DNA of 64,000 nt from Labilibaculum antarcticum (lineage in GTDB: Bacteria > Bacteroidota > Bacteroidia > Bacteroidales > Marinifilaceae), in NCBI RefSeq assembly GCF_002356295.1, contig NZ_AP018042.1:4372361-4436360 (forward strand), in the 5' to 3' direction. Under the pieces are notes generated by a model, which had not been told where the DNA came from, did no database searches, and saw nothing but the letters and a program-made list of their open reading frames with translations. Below are positions 18,401 through 27,438 of this stretch, piece after piece. Each line of letters opens with the position of its first letter. The stretch's first letter is position 1. The position numbers and the translations under genes are program-made.

Positions 18401-19769
18401 GCCCAAAAATGGCAGAATTCATCATTTTTGATGCTCCTGTAAAGGTGATTTTATCAATAAGCGTTTTCTGTTCTTCTTTGTTTGATTGATTGTATTCATC
18501 TGTTTTAGCATTGATCCGAATGGCAATGTATTCCACAATGATAACGGCTCCATCAATTATAATTCCAAAGTCGAGAGCTCCCAAACTCATTAAATTGGCA
18601 TCAATACCAAAAATATACATCAAGGAAAGTGTGAAGAGAAGCGCCAAAGGAATCATAGAAGCAATAACCAATGCGGACCTTATATTTCCAAGCAATACAA
18701 ATACGATCAGCATTACAATCAGGCAACCCAAGACCAAATTTTCCACTACCGTGGTAGTAGTTTTGTCTATTAATTCACTTCGTTCCAATATTGGATTAAT
18801 AAAAACACCTTCGGGCAGATTTTTCTGAATTTCAGCAACTCTTACTTTTACTTCATTAATCACCAATTTAGAGTTTGCATTTTTCAACATCATGACTTGA
18901 CCCAGAACTTTTTCTCCCTGACCGTTAGCTGTGATAGCACCAAAACGATTGGCATATCCAAAATGAACTGTGGCAATATCTTTAACCAGAATTGGAATAC
19001 CACGGTTATTCTTAACCACTATGTTTTTAATATCCTGAATGGACTTTACTTGTCCGTCGCCACGGATAAAGTACGACTGATTGGTTTTTTCGATGTAGGC
19101 ACCACCGGAAATGCTGTTGTTGTTTTGCAAAGCTTCAAAAACTTCCATCAAGTTTAGATCCATGGATCTCAATCGAGTTGGATCAATTGCGACTTCGTAT
19201 TGCTTTAAAAATCCACCCCAGCTGTTTACTTCAACCACTCCTGATATACCTGATAATTGTCTTTTAACAATCCAATCCTGAACGGTTCGTAAATCCATTG
19301 CAGAATATTGATTTTCAAATCCAGGTTTAACATCCAGGATGTATTGGTAAATCTCGCCTAATCCTGTGGTTATTGGTCCCATTTCAGGAGAACCAAATCC
19401 TTCAGGAATATTCGCAGATGCTGCCTTAATTTTTTCGGCAATTAGTTGGCGGGGAAGATAGGTGCCAATTTCATCATTAAATACAATAGTAACAACTGAT
19501 AAGCCAAATTTAGAAATGGATCTGATTTCTTCAACTCCGGGGAGATTTGCCATTTCCAGCTCAACAGGAGCGGTAATGAATTGCTCTATTTCCTGTGTGG
19601 AAAGATTTCCAGAGGTAGTAATTACCTGAACCTGATTGTTGGTAATATCAGGAACAGCACCAATAGGGATTTTAAATATGGCATATGATCCGAAAAGGGC
19701 AATGGAAAGAGTAAACAAGATTACGATTAACTTGTTTCGAATGCTAAAATTAATGATTTTTTCTAACAT
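15426..19769 (-). CDS. czcA: Heavy-metal RND pump fused to its outer-membrane channel (CzcA-CzcC fusion)
   Basis: A 1447-residue protein. Residues 1 to about 1030 are a complete HME-RND pump with two six-helix repeats. The proton-relay helix reads DFGIIIDGAVIIVE, matching the HME1 signature of Zn/Co/Cd pumps (CzcA) rather than the Cu/Ag CusA pattern. After about residue 1040 comes what looks like an internal signal-type hydrophobic segment (ITGILIAFLSLTATAQ), then a roughly 400-residue TolC/CzcC-type outer-membrane factor with alpha-helical repeats (LSLENAIEIAMDNNKQLQ). The pump and channel genes are separate in most phyla. Cleavage after the internal signal would release a mature channel. 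CzcB follows 11 nt downstream. Confidence 0.9.
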   Translation of the reverse strand: MLEKIINFSIRNKLIVILFTLSIALFGSYAIFKIPIGAVPDITNNQVQVITTSGNLSTQEIEQFITAPVELEMANLPGVEEIRSISKFGLSVVTIVFNDEIGTYLPRQLIAEKIKAASANIPEGFGSPEMGPITTGLGEIYQYILDVKPGFENQYSAMDLRTVQDWIVKRQLSGISGVVEVNSWGGFLKQYEVAIDPTRLRSMDLNLMEVFEALQNNNSISGGAYIEKTNQSYFIRGDGQVKSIQDIKNIVVKNNRGIPILVKDIATVHFGYANRFGAITANGQGEKVLGQVMMLKNANSKLVINEVKVRVAEIQKNLPEGVFINPILERSELIDKTTTTVVENLVLGCLIVMLIVFVLLGNIRSALVIASMIPLALLFTLSLMYIFGIDANLMSLGALDFGIIIDGAVIIVEYIAIRINAKTDEYNQSNKEEQKTLIDKITFTGASKMMNSAIFGQIIILIVFIPILSLQGVEGKMFRPMALSFSFAIIGAMILGFTWLPVASSLFLKPEKKGKWNLADKIMNLTYRSYTPVMKWSCGHKKFVLGASLAALIFTGVLFSKMGGEFVPTLDEGDFVIQPVLKTGTSLSKTVEMCTQMENILIDRFPEVDQIVCRIGAAEVPTDPMSMEEIDMIIKLNPRHEWTSAKSKEELADLFKEALSIIPGIDYEFTQPIEMRFNELITGVRADIAIKIFGEDLTYLNEKANEIKKLIEDVPGAADIVIEKTEGLPQMSVIYKRNKIAHYGLDMQTLNSYLAMAFGGESSGSVFEGEKRFDLVVRLQKESRMDIENIQQLMIPLPNGNQIPMNELADISFSEGPAKISRENTHRMMSVSVNVRNRDLQSVVEDIQSKIDGIIKLEPGNYIVYGGQFENLKNASKRLLFAVPLALLLIFIFLHFAFGSFKDAVMIFTAVPLSTVGGVLFLWIRGMPFSVSAGIGFIALFGIAVLNGIVLIEHLKDLQEKGMTSMRELILTGTKDRLRPVMLTAAAAAMGFLPMAISTGAGAEVQRPLATVVIGGLITSTMLTMIALPLLFEIFYNVIGIKFRPLRFIRSKSAITGILIAFLSLTATAQTKELSLENAIEIAMDNNKQLQAFELTVKQSEALKASAFSVDKTLFYYGYDQNNIAENGHPLKIFGIEQNFSFPSVYTSQSKVNKRNVSIAETNYYRQKQMVSKDVSQAYNQILYLQNKQTIFFKIDSLYANFRKSAELRFEKGDISQIDLLNAKAKQQQVTMDIQQLKHNLDIANQKLNAILQNDSAFTVPMLELKRIPVENNLVESSSDLQIMKLQCEQQYALLGLEKNKLLPDISLGYYRGSNNYSNAQTYQGFQIGLAVPLFFGEQKARIKANKIALDIDQNMRNDFLINRKAKQEELRIELLKFEESLQNYEDSGRNLSDEIIRIAQKSYQMGELDFFQFVVSIENALNLTLNYLDNLAQYNNLALEANYLNK

Positions 19770-19919
19770 GTATGTGGGCTTATAAGTAGAACTGTTTAGA
19801 CTATGTAATAGTGTATTTTGGCTTAAGTTATGATTAGGGTGAAGAAGGTTACTGCAAAGTGACCTTGGTTTATTTTTGAATGTAAAAATGATGATTGAAA
19901 AGAAGAGTACTGCAAATGC

Positions 19920-20372
19920 TTAGTAGTCAAGAGTTATTATTCGACCTTTAGTGAAATTGAAGAATTTTTCTTTTTCAGCCAATTGAATTCCTGCAATGAG
20001 ATCGCTTGATTCGTACCCAGCAACTTTCAAACAGGTAGGACAAGCATAAATGCTTACTTTTTTATCAATTAATTGTTTAATATAAGTTTGAAGAGATTCG
20101 AATTCTGCAAATTCAAGATCTTTTGCACCTTTCATCAACAATTCAGTTGCATGAATGTCCATATACACAATTACATCTTTATCGTCGGCCATCAGAACAG
20201 CCATTTTCAGAGGCATTAACACGCGATGAGGATCGCTGAAACCTTCCGTGATGTGAATGAAAACCCCATCTCTAACAGACTCTGTTTTTACTATGCTTTG
20301 CTGTTGGTTTGGGGCTTGATTGCATGATAGTAACAATAAACCCATAAAAAGTAAAAGACTAAAATTTTTCAT
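19920..20372 (-). CDS. DsrE-like lipoprotein with a CPTC motif
   Basis: A 150-residue lipoprotein with signal MKNFSLLLFMGLLLLSC (Cys17 lipid anchor). The body has the DsrE/F fold pattern: DGVFIHITEGFSDPHRVLMPLKMA, a DVIVYMDIHA strand, and YACPTCLKVAGY near residue 110. DsrE proteins handle sulfur or persulfide chemistry via a conserved cysteine, and the CxxC here could be redox active or bind metal. An exported, membrane-tethered member beside a metal efflux system might sense or sequester thiophilic metals. It lies about 150 nt upstream of czcA on the same strand. Confidence 0.75.
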   Translation of the reverse strand: MKNFSLLLFMGLLLLSCNQAPNQQQSIVKTESVRDGVFIHITEGFSDPHRVLMPLKMAVLMADDKDVIVYMDIHATELLMKGAKDLEFAEFESLQTYIKQLIDKKVSIYACPTCLKVAGYESSDLIAGIQLAEKEKFFNFTKGRIITLDY

Positions 20373-20779
20373 AGCTGTAAATTTCAGATTAAAAGTGACT
20401 GTTTATTTCCTTAAATCTTACTTAACCGTAATGTAATCAGCTTTTTGGGATCGAACCAGTAGTTGTAAGCAAAAGATTGTAATGAGTGAATAAATTCACA
20501 TATTCCATACGAAATTTGATATGCTTTCAGTTTCAGATGAGATATAATGAAAATAGTCTTTGCTGTAAATCGACTATATTAAATTTAAGGTTTCTAATTG
20601 AAATTTATGAAAAATATGTTTGTCAACAAAATTGTTATTCGGAGTTGAGTTTTTTTTTGAAATGCAATAGAGGGAAATAGTACAAGAATACCCGCATTTA
20701 ATCCATTTACAGGCAGGAATGATTATTCTAATTTTGCTGATAGAGTAAAGAACTTAAATTTTGAATTTTTAAATAGTAG
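20373..20779. other. 407-bp divergent intergenic region
   Basis: No gene seen. It separates the DsrE-like lipoprotein from azoR. A TAATTTTG at 20729-20736 fits the -7 consensus for azoR, about 44 nt before its ATG, with only a weak TTTA at the expected -33 distance. Confidence 0.4.
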
Positions 20780-21421
20780 ATGATGAGTACAAAATTTTTA
20801 TACGTAAGTGCAAATCCAAAAGGAGAAAATGAATCATACAGCTTAAAGGTAGGGAGAGCTTTTATTGAGCAATACAAAATACTAAATCCTGATCACGAAG
20901 TTACAGAACTTGATTTGTTTAAAACAGATGTTCCTGTTTTGAATGCAGTAGTTTTTGATGGTTTTTCGAAGTTGCAGAATGGTGGTAGTTTCAGTGATTT
21001 GGATCAGGAGCAAAAACAACAGCTTGGAAAGTTAAATCAGCTTTTGGAACAATTTATGGAAGCTGATTCATACGCATTTGTTAATCCAATGTGGAATTTT
21101 TCAGTTCCTCCTGTACTTAAAGCTTATATTGATGTGATATTGCAGGTTGGAAAAACATTTCATTACACCGAAAATGGACCAGAAGGCTTGATGAAGGGGA
21201 AGAAGGCTATTCATATTCAAGCCTCGGGTGGTATTTATAGCAAAGGTGCTGCAGTTGAAATGGATTTTTCACACAGATATTTAAAAACAGTTTTGGGATT
21301 TACGGGTATATCTGAATTGGAATTTGTACCTGTTGAAGGTATTGCAATGGGACAAACTAAAGTTTCTGAAATTGTAAAATTGGCATCTGAGAAAGCAATA
21401 GGTTTAGCCTCTGAATTTTGA
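20780..21421 (+). CDS. azoR: FMN-dependent NADH-azoreductase
   Basis: A 213-residue flavodoxin-like enzyme. Motifs include FLYVSANPKGENESYSLKVG at the FMN phosphate loop and NPMWNFSVPPVLKAYID, the flavin-contact segment of AzoR/NQO-type reductases. A later GGIYSKG loop is also typical. It uses NAD(P)H to reduce quinones and azo compounds by two electrons in the cytoplasm, commonly protecting against thiol or quinone stress. Two tandem ATG codons (20780, 20783) are possible starts. Monocistronic, divergent from the metal-efflux block. Confidence 0.9.
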   Translation: MMSTKFLYVSANPKGENESYSLKVGRAFIEQYKILNPDHEVTELDLFKTDVPVLNAVVFDGFSKLQNGGSFSDLDQEQKQQLGKLNQLLEQFMEADSYAFVNPMWNFSVPPVLKAYIDVILQVGKTFHYTENGPEGLMKGKKAIHIQASGGIYSKGAAVEMDFSHRYLKTVLGFTGISELEFVPVEGIAMGQTKVSEIVKLASEKAIGLASEF

Positions 21422-21637
21422 TCTTCTATTGAGGATAATAAGAGTATTCTCCTTTTAACCAATAATTTTATGCGGGTTGATCTTCCATTTGGAAATACTT
21501 CCCGCATTTTATATCTTGGAACGTAATAAATATGATGAATTTCCTTTAATTGTCTGCTATCCCACGCTGTTAATTTTTATGTCTATTTAAAAACCACTAC
21601 TTTAGCAGTTCGCAAATTCAAGACCAAAAACCGAATC

Positions 21638-24007
21638 ATGAAGTTGGATCAATTAAAACTAAATATCGATCAAATTCCTTTCCGGAAATCTTTAAGTTTT
21701 CTTCCATTAATTAATAAGTTGAAAGAGGAGCGAGGTATAGATGGGAGTATTGATTTACATGCAAAAATTATTTTGGATTTAATTGAGATGCATCCTGTTT
21801 TGGTGCAACCAGATTTTAATATTAAGGACGTTGATAAGTATAAGGATGAGATACATGTTATGATGTCCTATTTTTTTACTCCTTCTCAATATAATAATGA
21901 TATTGGCGTAGTAGCAAGCCCTTTCGATGATCAAAATTTTTACTTCACCCCCAATTACCTTGGGGTTTATGAGAATGAAGATATTGAAATTGAGATGGTT
22001 GAGCAGAAGATTCAGGATAGCTGTTACAAGACTTTCACCAAGTTGGTGTATGCTTACTTAATGATCCTTCCTAAATTTTATGACTTTCATTTAGATATGG
22101 ATTATCTGTTCATGTATCGAATGACGGATAAGTTGAACGGTCTGGTGAAATACTATAAACTTGAGTTTAACAAGTCTTGTATTGAAATTACCCACGACGG
22201 GGAATTGCCATCTGTATCTAAAGATGATATTCATAATATGATTAATGATCCTCTGAATATGGATTTTTGGTTAGAAACTCTTCCTTTGGATAATTTTACA
22301 TTTTGTGGACTGATGTCATTTAGATATATTGATGTGACTCAAATTGAGGTTATTTCATCATTGAAATCTCAATTATTAGAGAAAGCTTCAATTATCAACA
22401 GGAGTAATTTTGATGCTCTTGAACAAAATATTCGTTCCTTATTAGCTTTGCCAAATTTGAATTTAGGTGTTCTTGCTATGGGAATTACTCAAGGGAATGT
22501 TGAAAATCCGTCTGATTTTTGGCATGGATTTATTGATCCTGCTAAGTATAAATGCGAAGCGTATCGAGGAACAATTTATGAAGATGCTGCTCTCTCGGGT
22601 TCTGTCGTTTTAATTAATGATCTTTCCAAAAAAACCGATTTAAAGCCTGTAGAACAAGAGTTGCTAAATCAAGGCATTAAAAATATTAGTATTATTCCTC
22701 TTCATTACGATGGCGAGTTGGTGGGAATGATGGAATTAGGCTCAACAAAGGCATTTGATATCAATTTCACCAAACTAAGGATAATAAAAGATATTATTCC
22801 GGTTTTTTCAATAGCTGTTCAGCGTACAAGTGAAGAATTAAAGAATAGAATTGAGGCAATTATAAAAGAAGAATGTACGGCTATACATCATAGTGTTGAG
22901 TGGCGGTTTCAGCAGGCAGCGGGAAAATTGCTAGCGAAAAAAGAAGTTGATGAATTGGCACAGATGGAAGAAATTGTGTTCAAGGAAGTACATCCTTTAT
23001 ATGGAGCTATTGACGTTCGTCATTCTTCGATTATTCGAAATCAAACCATTCAGGACGATTTAGTAGAACAATTGGAATTGGCTCGCAATGTATTGAAACA
23101 AGCCTTTTTGGACCGTAAAATGCCTATTTACGATCAGCTTATTTACAAGATTGATTATTTTACCGAAGGAATTCAAAAGGGATTATCTTCAGGAGATGAA
23201 ATGAATGTACTAAATTTTATTCGCTATGATGTAGAAACATTGTTTCCACATTTTAAGGAAAATAGTACTGCCTTAACCGAAGCTATTTCCGAATATGATA
23301 GAAATATCGATCCGGAATTAAATATCGTATACAAACGAAGAAAAGATTTTGAAGATAGTTTGGGGATGATCAATGATTGTGTAACTTCTTATCTTGAAAA
23401 AGAAGAAGAAAATGCGCAAAAAATGTTTCCCCATTATTTTGAGAAGTATCGTACAGATGGTGTAGAGCATAATATTTACATTGGGCAAAGTATTTCTGCA
23501 CAAAAAACATTTGATCGTATTTATTTAAAGAATTTACGATTGTGGCAATTAATTGTAAGTGCCGAGTTAGCTAGAAAAACAGATGCTTTAAAAAGTTCAT
23601 TGCCGATTGAATTGGAAACAGCTGGTTTAATTTTAGTACATAGCCAGCCTTTAGCAATTAGATTCAGACAAGATGAAAAAAAATTCGATGTAGATGGTGC
23701 TTATAATATTAGATATGAGATTATTAAGAAAAGAATTGATAAAGCTGTCATAAAAGGAACCAGCGAGCGTCTTACTCAACCCGGAATGTTAGCGGTAATA
23801 TTTAGTCAGGAATCTGAGATGTTAGAGTATCAGAGATATCTGGAGTATTTAGTTGCAAAGGGCTATTTTGAAGACAATATAGAACATTTGGTTCTTGAAG
23901 ATTTACAAGGAGTATATGGTTTAAGGGCGCTAAGAGTGCAGATTAAACATGGAATACAACCCAAAGAAGTTCTTGCTGTTGCAAAGGCATTAAAATTGAA
24001 TGATTAG
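21638..24007 (+). CDS. Large GAF-domain protein
   Basis: A 789-residue soluble protein. A GAF-like domain is recognisable around residues 250-400 (LNLGVLAMGITQG, SGSVVLINDLSKKTDL, SIIPLHYDGELVGMMELGS, then LRIIKDIIPVFSIAVQR). The first 240 residues and the C-terminal 380 are mostly helical and lack a catalytic motif I know. Similar long GAF proteins occur in Bacteroidota without a known role. It may sense a small ligand and act by protein contacts. It precedes the patatin gene by 51 nt on the same strand, so the two and the following outer-membrane protein may be one operon. Confidence 0.7.
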   Translation: MKLDQLKLNIDQIPFRKSLSFLPLINKLKEERGIDGSIDLHAKIILDLIEMHPVLVQPDFNIKDVDKYKDEIHVMMSYFFTPSQYNNDIGVVASPFDDQNFYFTPNYLGVYENEDIEIEMVEQKIQDSCYKTFTKLVYAYLMILPKFYDFHLDMDYLFMYRMTDKLNGLVKYYKLEFNKSCIEITHDGELPSVSKDDIHNMINDPLNMDFWLETLPLDNFTFCGLMSFRYIDVTQIEVISSLKSQLLEKASIINRSNFDALEQNIRSLLALPNLNLGVLAMGITQGNVENPSDFWHGFIDPAKYKCEAYRGTIYEDAALSGSVVLINDLSKKTDLKPVEQELLNQGIKNISIIPLHYDGELVGMMELGSTKAFDINFTKLRIIKDIIPVFSIAVQRTSEELKNRIEAIIKEECTAIHHSVEWRFQQAAGKLLAKKEVDELAQMEEIVFKEVHPLYGAIDVRHSSIIRNQTIQDDLVEQLELARNVLKQAFLDRKMPIYDQLIYKIDYFTEGIQKGLSSGDEMNVLNFIRYDVETLFPHFKENSTALTEAISEYDRNIDPELNIVYKRRKDFEDSLGMINDCVTSYLEKEEENAQKMFPHYFEKYRTDGVEHNIYIGQSISAQKTFDRIYLKNLRLWQLIVSAELARKTDALKSSLPIELETAGLILVHSQPLAIRFRQDEKKFDVDGAYNIRYEIIKKRIDKAVIKGTSERLTQPGMLAVIFSQESEMLEYQRYLEYLVAKGYFEDNIEHLVLEDLQGVYGLRALRVQIKHGIQPKEVLAVAKALKLND

Positions 24008-24058
24008 CTTTAAGTGTTTACTATAGTATTGATATCAAATTAGAAGAATAATAAGTTT

Positions 24059-26269
24059 ATGCTCTTTAAATCCCTATTCCTTAGCCTGATTCTAAGCTCG
24101 CTAAGTTTTTTAAGTTATGCACAGTTATCGACCGATACTTTGGTTAATACGGCACGGCCCAAGATTGGTCTTGTGTTAAGTGGAGGTGGAGCTAAAGGAT
24201 TTGCTCACGTTGGTGTTCTTAAGATTATCGACGAACTGGGAATTCCTATTGATTATATTGCCGGAACTAGTATGGGAGCACTTATAGGCGGTTTTTATGC
24301 AATTGGATATTCTGCCGTTGATATTGAGAAAATTATTTTAAATCAGAATTGGGAAGACTTACTTTCGGATAATGTATCGCGGAATTTCGTGCCTATTTAT
24401 GAAAAAAAGGATTTTGAAAGATATATTCTTTCGTTTCCTATTAAGCCTAAGGGAATAGAGCTGCCTAGTGGAATTGTTGAAGGTCAAAATGTGCTTAATT
24501 TATTTGAGCGATTGACAATAGATTTTCATGACGAAACTGATTTTAAAAAATTGCCTATTCCATTTTTATGCATCGCCACCGATTTGGAAACCGGTAAGGC
24601 CGTAGTTCTGGATAAAGGTTATCTTCCATTAGCAATGCGGGCAAGTATGGCTATTCCAACCTTTTTTGCACCTATTGAGATCGATGGGAAATTACTCGCT
24701 GACGGAGGAATGATCAATAATTTCCCGGTGAAGGAATTGATTAAAATGGGTGCTGATATCGTTATTGGTGTTAATGTTCAGTCTGGAGTTAAATCTAAAA
24801 AGGAATTAAAGTCTCTTTTGGATATTATCAATCAAACTGTTTCTTTGATGGCGTTGAATAATTTTAAGGATAATCTGAAATATTGTGATATCTATATTAA
24901 ACCAAAAATTGACAATTATACTGTTGGAAGCTTTCAAGATGCAGATTCTCTGATTCACAGAGGAGAAGAAATAGCTCGAACCTTTATTCCAACCTTGATG
25001 GATTTAAAGAAAAAATATAATCTACAGAAACGAGAAATAAAAAGATATATACCTCCTTGCGATACTTCTGAATATTATTTGAAGGATATTGAATTTAACG
25101 GACTTAACGAGGTTAGTTACTCGTTGTTATCAGGTAAACTAAATTATGGCAAGAATTCCAATATTAGCTTGCATGAATTGCAAGATGGCATAAATCGGGC
25201 TTATGGCAGTCGGTACTTCGATCATGTCGATTTCCAGATGAAAGGGGAAAATGAAAAAACTCTTTTAATAAATGTGAAAGAAAGAACGACTAAACGTTTT
25301 AATGTTGGACTGCATTACGATAGTGATAATAATGCATCGGTATTGCTGAATACAACATTTCGGAATAAATTAAAAAGCGGGTCTCGTTTATCTTTTGATT
25401 TAAAATTAGCTGAAAGTCCAAGATTCAAAACCACCTATACCATTGATAATGGGTTGAAACCTGGACTGAATGTAGAGGCGGAATTTAATGATTCTGAGGT
25501 ATATGCATTTGATGATGGAGCGAAAATCGGCAGTTATGATTTTAATTATTTAAAATTTGATATTAATACGCATACCATTTTTCGGGAATCATATTCTTTT
25601 GGATTGGGTGGGAAAATTGAATATTTCAACATTAATTCCGAATTTACCACTTCAGATTTGATAATAGCTCGAGATGAAGATTATTATTTTACTTATTATG
25701 CATTCCTTAACCTGGATTCTCATGATACAGCATATTATCCAAAGAAAGGGATGAGTCTTTATGCGGAATATAAGTTAGTTACAAATAATGGTTTAAAACT
25801 TGACGAAATGGATCGTCCAGCTTCGGTTGCTTATCTTAAATTTCAAAAAGCAATCAGTATGAGCTCTGCATTTACGGTTTATCCAAAATTTTTCGGAAGG
25901 GTTGTATGGGGTAAAAATATACCCAGTTTTTTCATGTCCTATACAGGCGGAATGGATCAGACAGATTATTTTGATATTCAAGTGCCATTTGTTGGTTTGG
26001 AACGAATGGAAATTGCATCTACGAATTCTTTTATTTTTCGAACTGATTTTCAATACGAACTATTCAGGAATAATTATTTAATTCTGAAAATGAATGCCGG
26101 TAAATTAGTGGAAGATGTTAATGATGCATTAACGCAAGGTGAATGGATTAAAGGAATTGGTTTAACCTATTCATATAATAGTTTAATTGGACCCATAGAA
26201 TTTTCGCTAATGTATTCTGATAAAAAGAATGGAATTTCAAACTATGTTAACATAGGTTTTTGGTTCTGA
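24059..26269 (+). CDS. Patatin-like phospholipase with outer-membrane barrel (PlpD/RssA type)
   Basis: A 736-residue exported protein with a signal peptide ending SYAQ (about residue 22). Residues 35-320 are a patatin domain: oxyanion loop GGGAKG (42-47), nucleophile elbow GTSMG with Ser71, and the catalytic Asp in LADGGMINNFPV. Residues about 340-410 look like a POTRA-type domain (YLKDIEFNGLNEVSYSLL), and the last 320 residues are beta-rich like a BamA/Omp85-type barrel ending in aromatic WF. This matches PlpD-type type V secretion-like phospholipases, which tether a lipase to the outer membrane. Substrate is likely phospholipid. Confidence 0.88.
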   Translation: MLFKSLFLSLILSSLSFLSYAQLSTDTLVNTARPKIGLVLSGGGAKGFAHVGVLKIIDELGIPIDYIAGTSMGALIGGFYAIGYSAVDIEKIILNQNWEDLLSDNVSRNFVPIYEKKDFERYILSFPIKPKGIELPSGIVEGQNVLNLFERLTIDFHDETDFKKLPIPFLCIATDLETGKAVVLDKGYLPLAMRASMAIPTFFAPIEIDGKLLADGGMINNFPVKELIKMGADIVIGVNVQSGVKSKKELKSLLDIINQTVSLMALNNFKDNLKYCDIYIKPKIDNYTVGSFQDADSLIHRGEEIARTFIPTLMDLKKKYNLQKREIKRYIPPCDTSEYYLKDIEFNGLNEVSYSLLSGKLNYGKNSNISLHELQDGINRAYGSRYFDHVDFQMKGENEKTLLINVKERTTKRFNVGLHYDSDNNASVLLNTTFRNKLKSGSRLSFDLKLAESPRFKTTYTIDNGLKPGLNVEAEFNDSEVYAFDDGAKIGSYDFNYLKFDINTHTIFRESYSFGLGGKIEYFNINSEFTTSDLIIARDEDYYFTYYAFLNLDSHDTAYYPKKGMSLYAEYKLVTNNGLKLDEMDRPASVAYLKFQKAISMSSAFTVYPKFFGRVVWGKNIPSFFMSYTGGMDQTDYFDIQVPFVGLERMEIASTNSFIFRTDFQYELFRNNYLILKMNAGKLVEDVNDALTQGEWIKGIGLTYSYNSLIGPIEFSLMYSDKKNGISNYVNIGFWF

Positions 26270-26318
26270 TAAAAGAGTAGTTGTCTGACCTGAATTGCAA
26301 ACGGAAAAACATGATTAT

Positions 26319-27380
26319 ATGAATAAATATATTTTATTCTTGGTTATCCTTTATTGCAGCACTTTGAGTGTAGCTTTTGGGCAGGATAGAGGTGATAGTT
26401 TGAAGTACGATTGGAATCCTGGCATAGAAGGGACTGGCCCTGTTCGCGGGTTAGAGGTGTCTTTGCGTTCGAATACAAATTATAATGTGAATTCCAATTC
26501 TGATTTGTATGGAAAAGGAAAAGGTGAAATTGATAACGATCGGGTTTTTGAAACAAAGCTTCGCTTTCCATTATTTCTAAATCAAAAATTAAAAATTGCC
26601 GGTAGTTTTGATTACAGCGATGAAGAAATTCATTTTGATGATATATCGGATAATAATTACCCCTTGTATAAAAGTTTGAATGATAAAAACTTAAAAAGCA
26701 TTGGAGGGAGTATTTATCTCATGACTCAGTTAAAAAGGAATGTGTTTTTCATGTTTCGTTTTAATGTCAAGTTAAAAGGTGATTACTGGAAAGAGCACAT
26801 TGGTGATGTGAGTAAGTATACTTTTCTGAAAATGGAGATGTCGCCTGTAATTGGATGGAAAGTGAATTCTAAAAAATCATGGGGTATTGGTATGGCTTAT
26901 TCCTATACATTTGGAGATCCATTGCTATTTCCAATTTTTGTTTACAACCATTCTTTTGCAGATAAATGGGGTGTTGAAGCCTTTCTTCCAGCGAGAATAA
27001 AATTGCGTTATCAGCCCTCAAAACTTTGTTTTATTAATGCCAAAGTAAGATTACAGGGTGGGAGTTATAGTATCCATTTTGACGATCCGAAATTGAATGA
27101 TTTTAAAACACTGGAATTAAGAAGAGCTGATCTGAATTTTTCGCTGGAAATTGAAAAAGGGATTACGGATTGGTTATGGGCTTCCTTTGAATCTGGCTAT
27201 CGCACCAATATTAATTTTGATGTGACTAATAGTAATCATGCTTTCAGTTTGTCGGGAAGCAAGTTGACCAGTGAAAATAATATTATTGATTCGAATGCAG
27301 AAGGAGGACTTTTTTATAATCTATCGGTGTTTCTCGTACCCTCAAAAACAATTTTGAAAAAGATTGGTTTAATAGAATAG
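26319..27380 (+). CDS. DUF6268-type outer-membrane beta-barrel protein
   Basis: About 353 residues with a signal peptide (MNKYILFLVILYCSTLSVAFGQ). The mature part alternates hydrophobic and polar residues in strand-turn patterns (KLRFPLFLNQKLKIAGSFDY, WGIGMAYSYTFG), as in small outer-membrane barrels. I believe it belongs to the DUF6268 group, common in Bacteroidota and of unknown role. Start at ATG 26319 is preferred over an in-frame TTG at 26295 because it puts the signal peptide at the N-terminus. It follows the patatin gene by about 50 nt and is likely in the same operon. Confidence 0.7.
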   Translation: MNKYILFLVILYCSTLSVAFGQDRGDSLKYDWNPGIEGTGPVRGLEVSLRSNTNYNVNSNSDLYGKGKGEIDNDRVFETKLRFPLFLNQKLKIAGSFDYSDEEIHFDDISDNNYPLYKSLNDKNLKSIGGSIYLMTQLKRNVFFMFRFNVKLKGDYWKEHIGDVSKYTFLKMEMSPVIGWKVNSKKSWGIGMAYSYTFGDPLLFPIFVYNHSFADKWGVEAFLPARIKLRYQPSKLCFINAKVRLQGGSYSIHFDDPKLNDFKTLELRRADLNFSLEIEKGITDWLWASFESGYRTNINFDVTNSNHAFSLSGSKLTSENNIIDSNAEGGLFYNLSVFLVPSKTILKKIGLIE

Positions 27381-27382
27381 AA

Positions 27383-27433
27383 AAGGGCAATATCCTTTCC
27401 TCTTGGTTTAAAATTGGTAAGAACATTGCCCTT
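27383..27433. terminator. Possible bidirectional terminator between convergent genes
   Basis: AAGGGCAAT (27383-27391) and ATTGCCCTT (27425-27433) are perfect inverted repeats around a 33-nt loop, lying between the convergent outer-membrane protein and lysA genes. No long T-run, so the call is modest. Confidence 0.45.
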
Positions 27434-27438
27434 GGTGT

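Noticed and set aside
16036-19157. Several plus-strand frames inside the czcA-czcC fusion.
   Set aside because: They are antisense to a well-conserved pump and show no family signature.
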